A model generated the notes under the pieces. That model ran no database searches. It was not told where the DNA came from and saw only the letters and a program-made list of their open reading frames with translations. Of a stretch of 64,000 bases of DNA, positions 22,966 through 33,961 are shown one piece after another. How positions within the stretch are numbered: the first letter of the stretch is position 1; the number at the start of each line of letters is the position of its first letter. The stretch is taken from positions 124,001 to 188,000 of the forward strand of contig CBFFRP010000238.1 in assembly GCA_965644295.1 (NCBI GenBank). The letters run 5' to 3'. This stretch comes from Paraphysomonas bandaiensis. Its lineage: Eukaryota; Chrysophyceae. Made by a program: the position numbers and the translations under genes.

Positions 22966-23625
22966 ATGTTCTATTTCCGTTTAGTTATTGCATTAGTGTA
23001 TGCTGTATTGGGGGCCAGTGCCTTCCAGAGCAAGTGGGTTAACGTCAACCACTCAGCTGTCACTCTTGGTGTGGATACTGTGGATACACTTGACCTGAAT
23101 GCATATGTCGGGCGCTGGTATCAGATGTACGCAGACCAACTTGTGTATTCTACTATTGAGCCGGATGCTTATTGTGTCACTGCTGATTATGCACTCCAGT
23201 CGGATGGTTCCGTCTCTGTTCACAACTATCAGACAACAGGATCGCCCACAGAGGGTGTATCCACTATCGATGGTATGTCTTTATCTTTTATCCGAGGAGC
23301 TATATCTTATATTATAACAGGCACAGCCACAGTACCCAACCCTGATGAACCAGGACAATTGTCAGTTCAATTCGACTCTGTCTCATCTACAGGTGCACCG
23401 TATTGGGTTCTTGCACTGGGTCCTATCAATGAGGATGGTCTTTATGACTGGTCTATAGTCAGTGATCCCTTCACGGCCTATTTATTTGTACTTGCAAGAG
23501 ACGTCGATACATTTCGTGCAGTGTATGATGAGGAGGTACTTGCCTTGCTGAAAGACCTGGGTTTCACAAAACAATACAATTCCCCAATTGAGACATACCA
23601 GGAAGACGATTGCATGTATGAATAG
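22966..23625 (+). CDS. Secreted lipocalin (apolipoprotein D/Blc-like)
   Basis: Exons 22966-23272 and 23321-23625 give 203 aa. Lipocalins are single-domain beta-barrels that bind small hydrophobic ligands. A signal peptide (about 1-20, MFYFRLVIALVYAVLGASAF) is followed by the lipocalin signature NAYVGRWYQMYAD (G-x-W block), a Cys in ...EPDAYCVTADY, the GTATVPNPDEPGQLSVQF strand pair typical of bacterial Blc and ApoD, and YWVLALG. The 48-nt intron has perfect GTATGT/ACAG ends and is a multiple of three without stops, so the unspliced reading also gives an open 219-aa frame. The spliced version fits the family better because it joins TID to GTA directly. The Cys near the C-terminus could pair with the internal Cys. 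Confidence 0.87.
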   Translation: MFYFRLVIALVYAVLGASAFQSKWVNVNHSAVTLGVDTVDTLDLNAYVGRWYQMYADQLVYSTIEPDAYCVTADYALQSDGSVSVHNYQTTGSPTEGVSTIDGMSLSFIRGAISYIITGTATVPNPDEPGQLSVQFDSVSSTGAPYWVLALGPINEDGLYDWSIVSDPFTAYLFVLARDVDTFRAVYDEEVLALLKDLGFTKQYNSPIETYQEDDCMYE

Positions 23626-24339
23626 ATCGCTATGTACTTCTGTTGCATTGGAAAAACTGATTATAACAAACACAGAAGATTCAGTAGATGTTGTTTTATA
23701 TGAAATATCTATTTTTTAATATTAATTTACTTAATTATTCTATTCACTGATTAAATGAAAAACACTTTCGTATTATGCGTTCAGTAATTCCATATCATCG
23801 TTACTAGACATACTACGATACTCTTTCGTAGAGTGAAGTCATATATCCGTGCAAGTATTGACTTGTACTCGTTCAATGAGGGGAATGAATTAAGGTCAAC
23901 AGATTTAGTGGAGTTGATAATAAAATTCGAAGTCAAGTAGTCCTGACAAGGAGTGCGAAACATCAAACATCTGTTCTCTTATTCTCTTTAAGATTTGTTT
24001 ATCATATATTCACCAGTCAACCCTCTATCTGATATAGTGTATAGTTATACATCAGTAATTGAATTACTTTGCCCGTTACAACTATCAGTTAGCTTCACCT
24101 GTTGCCTGTAGCACACAATTAACTCACTTCAAGTGAACTACATATTGTATTATAGAACAGAACTCAATAAAGAGCACTTGGTGGTTGGAATATATATAAC
24201 TGCAGCCTATCAACTATTATGATGCGTACAGATTCCTCCTACAAGTGTACCAACACTAAACAGAATGAATCGGTTTTATAATAATAGCGATTACACAAGA
24301 CACAGAGCAGCAAACACAGGCTATAATGCAATAGTCTAA
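23626..24339. other. Intergenic gap (convergent genes)
   Basis: About 700 bp between the lipocalin and RING/BRCT 3' ends; AT-rich, no feature seen. Confidence 0.55.
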
Positions 24340-26311
24340 TTACAACACAACATCAGATTCAACCTCAATGTGCATATTGATACTTCGTGGCGATTTCCTT
24401 GGGTCTTCGGCGCAGTAGTTGCTGATACAATCGAAAACCCATTCCGACTTTGCTACAAATATCATTCCGCTCAGGTGATCCACGAAATCATCGATATCAT
24501 AAGTGCGTTCCAGTCGAAGTTTACTGATGGCTTTATATACTTCGGTACACAAGTTTGTGGCAAATTCCTCACTGCTTACTATGGCTATAACAATCTTGAA
24601 AGCAGTAGTTAGAATAAAAGGTATTGGTAACAAGTACATATGTCCTTTCAAGGTAACACACTGTCGAAGACTTACATCATATGTATATATATGCTTCGAT
24701 TTGTCCACCTTCATGCCCTTATCCAAGGACACATTTACAGCATTTATAACGTCATCAAGTGTCATCATGGTTCCTCCACCAAGCGTGATTAACGTCTGTA
24801 AGAGGCTTCCTGTAGGGCCGGGTGATGGATAGCTTCCATGGAGAAGAAAACGCCGACGCGAAAATAATTTATCGTCCCCTCGCTAAAATAATATATGAAT
24901 AGTCACCTCAACAGATAAAATCTCCACAATAAAACGTGTCACAGGCATCATATAATATATATGCAGAAAGCATCACACATTGCGGCTTCGGTAATCAAAC
25001 CACCTGCGTTATTTCTCGGGATAGTTTGGGAGTACCCTTGACACCCGGCGCAGCCTTATAATCCCTCTCCACCTACCATAATTTACAATTAAGACAAGTA
25101 TTCATATATATATCTACCAAACATGCACACACACGCCTCTAGCTGACAGCCCTACCTCGTAAGGGTCTTCTGGTACAATTCTCTTTGCATCTATGCATTC
25201 TTGCAACCAATTCAAACACACAATCCATTTTCCCTCTGAAAATATAATTTTAAATACTTACTAGCAAGACATCGTAGTTATGATATGACATACAAATATG
25301 AACGAGAGAGATAACCCACCTAAAACGCCCATTAGATACTTCATCGTACGCTGCTTCAGCTCAATCACTTTTCGTGAGCGTTTCTTGCCCTGATTGCTTC
25401 GCACAGCTGCGACCACGACATGCGTTACCTCTGTGCTGTAAGAGTCAACCATGCGTGATGAAGGGAAAATATCTCTGAACGACGAAAGCACTTTCTGCTG
25501 ACTCTCGTCTAACGCAGAAGCTATTAATACGATATCTTCTGCGGCAGTTGGCTTCCTCTCAATGCTTCTACTGCGCTCACTGTTACGACTATCCGTAACA
25601 TGAGCAGATTGAGTCATTTCTGGTGCGTCAACGTCAGGTGTGACTGACCGCCGTTTTGGTCGCTTAAACGATGCAGATGTATGACGTCCATCCGCCTGCA
25701 CTTGAGCAGCATTCCTCGTGCGCCGTCCAGTTTGCCTCTCCATCCCATCAGCTGGACGAATATACCTACCCGGCACTGCAGAATCTGTCAAGCCACCAAG
25801 AACGTATCGAACATCGTACTTTTCTTCGGTGCCATCGCTATTCGTGTGCACGTTAGTCACCCATGCTGTACCCCCAGGGCGATTGATGCCAGGCCATGTC
25901 CGGGGTGCAACTTCGACAATATCACCAGCAGTGTACACATGCCGACGTTCCCGCAATACCTGCTTCGATAGCGCTGTGTCGTTAGAATTATAACAGTCTA
26001 TGAGCTGACGTATCAAACCAATGACAGGCGAAATATCATGCAACTTTTGAGGTGCACTTTTTGTTTTAATATTTGCAGCACAAAGAGGACATTTCTTTTC
26101 GTTCCTCAGAATCTATAAACGATATAATATATCATACTGTTGTACATATAACAATACAATTTCATACCGAACTTAAACATGTATTACAGAAAACATGAGA
26201 GCAAGACAGTGCACTGGGGTCGTTTAAATCATCCAGACATATACCGCACATCACGCTCTTTGATAACTCGCCAATAAGACCCGATAATATCTCTGTTTTT
26301 TGATACTGCAT
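24340..26311 (-). CDS. BRCA1/BARD1-like protein: RING finger, WPGIN-type module, tandem BRCT
   Basis: Six exons (26311-26168, 26112-25320, 25235-25156, 25072-25004, 24882-24676, 24594-24340) join in frame to 515 aa. The N-terminal C3HC4 RING has C22, C25, C37, H39, C42, C45, C56 and C59, followed by a helix (SPVIGLIRQLIDCYN) as in BRCA1 and BARD1. A compact module at about 107-169 (DIVEVAPRTWPGINRPGG, then YDVRYVLGG) looks Tudor-like. BRCT1 (about 240-339) ends with MKYLMGVLEGKWIVCLNWL, and BRCT2 (about 365-500) shows LFSRRRFLLHGSY, LITLGGG and KSEWVFDCI. RING E3 proteins with tandem BRCTs act as ubiquitin ligases in homologous-recombination repair; here that is by homology. Whether it is the BRCA1 or BARD1 counterpart is unresolved: no ankyrin repeats are present, and the family length is much reduced. 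Confidence 0.9.
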
Positions 26312-27029
26312 TAGATTAGTCCTTTTTCTGGTTCCTGAGAGCCATAGTTACTTCTTCTTACAGCTATCTACGATCATATATATACTAACCATAACACTCT
26401 TCCTCTTACAGTGTCTGATCTACTGCTGCACACATAAAGTACTACTGGAGAATATTTAAAATAAGAAATTTCCGGATTTCTATTTCAAAAAATTAAAAAA
26501 TACCAATCAGATATATCAATAACCAATCAAAATAATAGAAAATGAAATAACTTAATTTGATTAGTCAATAACCACAAGATGATGTGTATGTATTGACTAA
26601 GTGCGTGTATTATCAGACCTCAGCTCAGTTGAACAAACTCTTCTATCTCTATATATTGAGAAGCATGACTACGAATCACCACATATGCATGCTGTATATC
26701 ACTGTATGTGAGTGTTCTCTCAGATTGATATGAGATGTATCGTATACACAGTTCTCGACTGTAGTCTGCGATATTCTGATGATCTCAATACTGTTACGTT
26801 GAAAGATATACACGACAATATAGTGATATAACGAGCATGCTGATATGACCTGATAATACATGACATTGTAGTGATCATCATGATGCAAGAGAAACTCATT
26901 AAGCAACATCGAAAGAGAACCGATTCTTTCAGGTCTGAAAAGCATTATAATAACAATTATATTCAGACCTTATAATGCAACATGTTGAGCTTTTGAATCT
27001 GTAATATAATGTAATAATAATCTACTGGA

Positions 27030-27720
27030 CCGGCCACATTACTGTCACACAATTGGCCGACGCATCCGGACGCCACATATCCCACTCACTGCTCGAACAT
27101 CAGTTCCACGCCCTCGAAAAATTATCACCTCTATCCTGCTCCCCCTATATAATGGAGGGCTCAACATGCTTCGAAATAGGGGGCTCAGACACCACAACGC
27201 AGACACAACACCAGTACACCGGTCACGACACCGACACACTCACAGCAACGCCAGTCCCAGGATACTCACCCGACACCAAAAGTACTCCAGCTACTCCAGG
27301 AGACATCCACCCCTAGAATTCTATCCTCTACAAGAGTCCGAAACCGACAGAGGCAAGCACAAGCACTCCGGAAACAGCTCCTCCATACTTGTGGCCGAAA
27401 CCCCACCTCGACAACCAGCACCATCTCCACCACCGACTTACACTCTCATCTACATCTCGCCCTCATCCACTCCTCACATAACCCATGGCACATTGCCCAA
27501 AGGTTGCCCCCCCGATTAACCTCACTACAAGGGACGGTTGCACCATGGTGCTCCCAGCTATGCACAAGCAGTCCCGAGACGGTTCCCGCCACTAGTAGTA
27601 TATAGCAGGTCCAGTTATTAGTTAGTCTATAGATGTAAAACTAGTTTGTACACGACTGTTCTCATGTAATAATCAGACATTCTTAAATATGAATGCATTA
27701 AACTACAGCTTTCAAATGCT
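27030..27720 (+). mobile_element. Probable retroelement remnant ending in dispersed element copy 3
   Basis: 27030-27530 is clearly richer in C than its surroundings, with overlapping Pro/Thr/Ser-rich open frames but no recognisable domain. It runs directly into GGTTGCACCATGGTGCTC...GCACAAGC...TTCCCGCC, which matches the elements at 9334 and 10185, and continues with matching words to about 27720. A 5'-truncated non-LTR element or SINE family is the simplest reading; no reverse transcriptase is visible. Confidence 0.45.
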
Positions 27721-28020
27721 TACGAATAAGCATCTAGAGGCAGCAGAGCCGGCACCGTTATTATAGAATTTTTTGTCCCCTAATCCTTAATCCATGCACT
27801 TTTACATTTTGATTAGTTGGAGTCACTTTCAATTTCGATGAGGCCAACAACACTACAAGTTAAAGTGATAATGCATTAAGACGATAGTGAACAAGGTTGC
27901 CATAGAGTGCCTGTAGAGTTGCATGAACATTGTTGTCTAATATTGTTTAGAGTTTCTTCGGGGTATAGCGGAGATGCTATATTCTATTATCTTAATAGCA
28001 CTCAGTTCTATATATAGCAG

Positions 28021-28130
28021 TACAAGTCATTAATGGGATACCTTTAATGGGCCATTAATGGTAGTCCAGTTCCCCGCAATTATAATGGCATTACCATTAA
28101 TGGTTATCAGGCCCTGGATAAGCCCATTTA
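28021..28130. repeat. ATTAATGG-rich interspersed repeat
   Basis: Rich in CCATTAATGG palindromes. Its reverse complement over about 45 bp (ATTATAATTGCGGGGAACTGG) resembles 59923-59970 (ATTATAATTACCGGGAACTGG), so this is a dispersed repeat present at least twice. Confidence 0.55.
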
Positions 28131-28336
28131 CCCTAGTTTAAGAATGTGATATATCAGTCTTGGTCGATTTAAGTTAGATATATATAGGTATCGCATTGAC
28201 ACTCAATACTGTCTCGAACATATAAGTATTCCACGTGCTAGATTCCATACGTGTTATTACTATAATACTGCCCCAAAACGATAACTAACTTAACTCGTAC
28301 ATTCATATTCCCAACACATAGCTACACTCTACACGT

Positions 28337-31300
28337 CTAATTACTTCCACAGCCCACGGGTCGTACAAATACATGTCTGGGTATGCTATATGTACCGAAC
28401 TCTAGTATTGTAGTCTTCGATCTCTCCCACGTCAAAACCACATGAGGAAGGGGAATCTGACCGCATTCTAGAGGTACAAGAGAGAGACCAATCTCAGTGC
28501 GGTCAGCTGGGGCAATCTACAAAGTGAATTCCCATTAAATATGTAGATCAACGGCAGATATATACACACATATTTCAAGTATTTTACTCATAATCGATAA
28601 TATGAGGATCGTGTGAGTCGTTTAAATTTTACTCACCTCAAGAATTTGCGAAGTACCGCCAGTGATCACAAAATCATCACACATCTCCACCACTAACTGC
28701 ATGCGCTCTAGAGACCATAACTTATTGTGTACAGTTATACGGACATCAAGAGGCTGTCCCAAATCGCCCATAGTCGGTGAATCTATCTCGACAGAAAACG
28801 GGGCGTCTATGACCTATGCGCATTATAAGACTAAACAGAGTACGTGGAAGATACAGAACGATGTGTCAATAGTACGCGCAGATTCATTTAATATTGTAAC
28901 GCAACGTACCTGCACTTCGGGTATAGAAAACATCATACTGCACACCCGAGATCTGGATACGTTGCGGTTCACACAGGCAGCAGATGATTTTCCCTCCTGG
29001 TGTGTCTCCTGAGCCCCTCCTTCTATAGGTGCTGGAGTAACATTTTCCAGAGGTAACAGCCAGCTGCTGACAGGAACTGGGCCAGATTTATCTTGCGAAG
29101 TGTCCCGGGAGAGTGCAGCAGCGAGTCTATACGGACGTAGATCAACGGGACTCATCAGAGAGGAGTCCTGGATTCGCCAATTTACCATCACATTACCCAT
29201 GCTCGCGCGCACTGGCTTCACGACATATGACGCTCCAGTTCTCGTGTCCTTGTGCATAGGAAAGGATGGTGCAGATTCCTCCGGAGGTATGTCTTTGCAG
29301 TGCATATCCACACTTCCCACATAAGCCTCTCCTTTGTGGAGTACAACCGCACGGCCCTCGCCCGATTCGCATATATACGCCTGGAGTTCAGACGATCCAG
29401 TGCTGGTAATTGGGAGGTTGTGTGCACCTGTGTACAGCAAATCTCCCCCAGCGGGAGAGTCTACTATCTCAAATATATTCGATGCCACTTGACCACCCTT
29501 ACTATGGGTTTTGGGGCTTATTGCCATCATTGATATTTCGAGACCATCACCAAGGGAATTTACACAGTCCAGGGAAGCAGATACATTAATCCTGTCGCCC
29601 CGGAGTACCACGGAAGCACCATGCTTCTTCTCCACTCCACAGTGGGGATCATTGATAGAACTTATATTGAAATTCATTCCAAATGGTTTCAAACATGTTA
29701 CTTTCAATGAGAACTCGTTTGAAACCGCCGTCTTAAGAAACCCTTTCGGGACATATTCAACACGGAGCTTTAAATTAATGTCACCCTGTACATCTGACTT
29801 TATAAAAACAGGGCAGCAGAATACGGAATTTATGCCTTGGTACGGTACCACAAACGGATAGGCTGGCTGAAATGATTCATTTAACTGAAAAGGATGAAAC
29901 TGCACACTGTCTAAGTGCTTCTGCGGCTCGCTACAGTCAGCATTCGGGTCTATATCTGGGTACCAGAAGAAGTCCCCCCCACCCGAAGGAAAGTGCTGTG
30001 TGTAGTCACTAGACAGATAGATTCGGCCATTAACTATTTTGTCTGCCCCGCAGCTGAATATGAAGTTCACTCGTTGGATTGTACCCTGCAGAATTGTGAT
30101 CGAGTCTTGGGCCGGGTGTAACAATGCGAGTCGACTCTTAGGCCGAGCAATGTGGAGAGTCTTTGGACCATCCGCACCAAGGAACATAGATAACTCTCTC
30201 AAGTTTCCTGAGGTTCGGTTCAGTGAATTTCTGGCCTCCTTGAAGGCTCGTGATATGGCAGACACCTCGACAACAACTTCTCTGTATCCACGCTCCTTCA
30301 TACTCTGTACTTGAATCTCAGAGGAGACAGCCCGAGTTGTTGGCACACTTGAGGCCTGGCCTTTATCGGAATCTCCAAGAGATTGTGAAGCACGACTAGA
30401 ATCATGTACTGTCGATTCAGGAGTATGCGTATCCGGTGGGCTTGCAAAATCTGCGGTCATTGTCATTTTTCCCATTACAGCATCGCCATCAAAATCTCCC
30501 AATAGCTGTGGCTCTACTAGAGTCATGCGAATATCACTATCGAGATCTGTCTCTTCACTTCTGGCGTCATCATCCACTCCATCTGTGACCACTTCAACAT
30601 CACCTACATCCACTGCAGGCTCGGGTGATTCGGGCGGCATCTCAGAGTTGATATCTTGGGGGCTAGGTAAATCACTAGAAACAACATTCACCTCTTCTAC
30701 TGCATCCGGTGCAGGAGCTGTTGCTGGAAGCATATCGGTAATTGCACTGTCTCCCAAATCAGGGGACTGAAAGTCAGAAAATTCAGCGTCGTCGGTCTCG
30801 TGGACCTCCTGTATGAGCTGTTCAAACGCAGTGTCGCCTAAAACATCGTCTTCAGTATCTGAATGTGTACAACTCTCCACATCACTATGATCGTCAGCAC
30901 TCAGCTGCCCGAAAGCTTCCTCCACTTCCACCTCCCTTTCCTCACCCTCAACAACACTCACAGCGGAATGGGATGGTTCAAAATCTCCGACCTCATCGAG
31001 GCTGACATCCAAAGGCTGTGAAGTCTGCTGGCCTTCATTTGCTTCAATGGAATTTTCGTTACAAACATTGTTTTCTAGTTTTTCTTGTGCTTCCGATAAT
31101 ACTACATCATTTTCTGCAGAGACACCGAGGTCCTCCTCAAGACATTCAGGAGGCGTAGGGGTACTGGCAGGCTGGAAAGATACCTCATCCTCCAAGGCGA
31201 CTTCTTCCCCTGATGTTTTCAGCGGGAGGGCTACGCGCATTGTCATAATTAGCTTCTCCAGACACACAAATGCATCTGCTGTGCTCGCAAGAGTACTCTC

Positions 31301-33471
31301 GGGAATAAACAAATCGAATGAATATACGACCGTTTTCTTTGACTCGAACTTAAGCGAGGCCTCAGATATGTTATGATCATCGGGTATGCAGCTTGAGGTA
31401 CTATCCACCCTCCCCCTTGTGCGAACCCCTCCTGCGCCCTCATCCGCATCGTCGTCATAAAACCGCTGCACAATCAGGTCGTCAGTAAAATGAGCTGACA
31501 TTTCAGCGAAGGAGAGCGGACCGTGAAGCAGAGAGGTGATCGTGAGCTCCGTCTTCACATACTGTCCAACCTCAACTGAACTACGATCAAATTTTACCTT
31601 AATATCAAATAACCCAGCAGTAGTATCTGATAAATCCACGACATAACCATCTGGTAGAAAGTACTCTGGCGGGTGCCCGTCTACCGCAGCGATTCCATAC
31701 TCCGGTCTCAGCGGGAGCCCCAAATAATCACCAGAAACTGCCCCCCTACCACGTCCGGTCGCACGTAAATTGGACACATACTCCTCAGTCGGTTTTTCAG
31801 TGTTGGTAATAATAGACATCACGTCTCGATGAAGTTCCTCCTTATCGTGCTTTCCCAAATAACTGGATGACGCAATGGAATAAAGCATCAGCGCCGCAGG
31901 AATGTATTCTCTGGGTCGGCCAAGGTATACTGAACACGCCATCTTTTTGCGCAGCACAGGAATTGCACAAAATGCCCACTTTTCCTTTCCCAAAAATTCT
32001 ATGGCAGGATTAAGATTAGCACTTGCGAGATCATATGATCCCATATTCATAAGTTGTTTCGCAATGAGAACCCGCAGATGGGACCGTCTTCGCTTGTGCA
32101 AAGGGTTAACATGTTCTAATGCCTTTCGTAACAGCGAAAGGATTACTTCTGTATGGTTAGTGGCTGCCTCTTTATCAATAAGATACTGCCGGACCAATTT
32201 CTTCACCTCATCAGTCTTTGGTTGTACCTGGTCTAGAACAGGGTCCAGTAGCTGAGGTTGGCCTCCAAAGTACGTCGGAGGAGTGAGAGTCATCCCATGA
32301 AAACCCTCGAGCAGATTCTCGAATGATTCATCATTGCGAGATGCTCGTTTGTGGGCGTTGAAGCTAGACTGTCTCTTTAGTGAAAAGAGAGCCGCGTTGT
32401 GGTAATAGTATGTCTTATCTGCATCCGTGAAGGAACTATTGATATTATACTTTGTGAGCATGTCCGCATATATGATGTACTGTTGCGCCACCCAGGCATA
32501 GTGTCTCCATGGTTTGCCAGAGAAAGCAGCAGAGAAGTTGCTGGTGTGACTGCGAAATTGCGCTGATGATTCCTTCGCAACTCCTGTTAATAGCATGATG
32601 CTACATATCTTAAAATTAACCATCTCAGCTATGGCTTTAACTTGATCCACCATGTCGTCGTCATACGAATCAATCATGTCCACCAATGCAACGTAGCTAT
32701 GACGATAGTGTCTCAGCGCCCTAGGGATCTGATTTTGGAACTCGTAAAAGAAAGCTACCTTAAAATTATACCGAGCAATAAGAAGAACATCTGCAGGCCG
32801 AACCATGCGTTCAATATTTCGTAGTCTTCGACCCTGAGTAGCATAATAGGAAGAAGAAAAGTCTCTGATAACTTTACTCAGTCGACGCACCATTACGGAG
32901 AGTGGGTTAAAATCTGATACTGTCATCACCATAAAGTTTCTACCATCAAGCTGGAAATGTTTTTTCATTGAATTTGTACGCTCTTCGATGACATCCTTAT
33001 CGATTATACCTGTACCAGTTTTTATTGCCAGTAGTATAACCTTCACATCACGGGTATTGAGAGCATTGCGGAGCTTCGTCAGAGACTCCAGTGCCGCGGC
33101 TTCTCGCCGAATCCACTCTCCCGCAGGCCAGTCAATACAAAAATTCATAACCATAACGACCACCGAAGGAATAAGCTCCACATGTTTCTTGAGCCAGTTA
33201 CTTTTTAATATTCCCTCTGTCGACGGCTGCTCTTTAGGGGGCTTCTTATCAATATATTTATGAGTCAGAGGCACTGACTTAAATTCAATTCCAGGAGATT
33301 CTTTCGAATCATCCAAAGATACAGATTTAATCAGTCTTTCATGAATATCTGGCTCATTTTCCACCGTCCCTGTGACGTATACCTGTAGAGATATTAGTAC
33401 AATGAAGACATGAGGAGGGAGCAGACCAGTGGTTTAGGGCTTTGAATTAATTCCGGCGGTAAGTTATCCAT
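28337..33471 (-). CDS. TRAPPC11: TRAPPC11 (Foie gras/Gryphon protein of the TRAPPIII complex)
   Basis: Exons 33471-33427, 33382-28910, 28813-28637 and 28516-28337 join in frame to 1,624 aa. TRAPPC11 is a membrane-traffic (TRAPP) tether subunit. The tiny first exon codes MDNLPPELIQSPKPL and joins to VYVTGTVENEP, matching the conserved (P)xEL..P..xVxLxG start; this requires a 44-nt intron with a weak GTCTGC donor but a good TACTAAT branch-like site and CTACAG acceptor. The Foie-gras region follows (RPADVLLIARYNFKVAFFYE, RALRHYRHSYVALVDM, TYYYHNAALFSLKR), then beta-sandwich repeats. The last two exons encode the Gryphon domain (PFSVEIDSP, ending RHVFVRPVG). An acidic, low-complexity insert at about 753-1030 explains why it is roughly 500 aa longer than the human protein (about 1,130 aa). 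Confidence 0.9.
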
Positions 33472-33793
33472 AGGGTTTATATAGTAGTGGAGGTTGAACA
33501 CCTTCTCCAGATTAGGTATATTGGGCTGGAGGTGTGTGCATAGAGGCGAATGAAGAGGGTGAGTGTATGTATGTTGTTGCACTGTATGGACGTGTAGCTG
33601 TATGTCACACTGCCAGATTGTGAGAGTGAAATATGATACTCTACTGTATACGACACAATACGAAGTAATACGTATATAAATACATGTTGTACATACATAC
33701 ATACATACATACATACATACATACATACATACATACATACATACATACATACATACATACATACATACATACATACATACATACATACATACA

Positions 33794-33824
<31 letters not shown>

Positions 33825-33961
33825 TCTGTTGTACCCATGGGTGTACTTGTGTACCTATGTACATGTAGTGGAATAGGGGGCGGATAGTCTATTCGTTGAA
33901 TAGTCAACCTCACACATGGCCCAAATTAATTAATTACACCATCATTCATTTGGATCTCGAC
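33472..33961. promoter_or_regulatory. Divergent TRAPPC11/SRRM1 intergenic region
   Basis: About 490 bp shared by two divergent genes. It holds both promoters and, within them, a 133-bp (CATA) tract. Confidence 0.5.
33691..33823. repeat. (CATA)n microsatellite, about 33 units
   Basis: Uninterrupted ACAT/CATA tetranucleotide tract between the TRAPPC11 and SRRM1 starts. It creates spurious long open frames of alternating MYVC on both strands, which should not be annotated as genes. Confidence 0.98.

Larger units (their letters stand above)
26312..28336. other. Gene-free gap with mobile-element remnants
   Basis: About 2 kb between the 5' end of the RING/BRCT gene and the 3' end of TRAPPC11. It contains a GC-richer block at 27030-27530, the third copy of the dispersed element (27535-27720), and a palindrome-rich TTAATGG block at 28021-28130. 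No intact gene. Confidence 0.6.

Noticed and set aside
28823-33263. Numerous 60-117 aa plus-strand frames within 28.8-33.3 kb
   Set aside because: They are shadows of the 1,491-codon TRAPPC11 exon on the opposite strand.
33394-33913. Long open frames of alternating Met-Tyr-Val-Cys on both strands
   Set aside because: They are translations of the (CATA)n microsatellite; all frames of a 4-bp repeat without stops are open.
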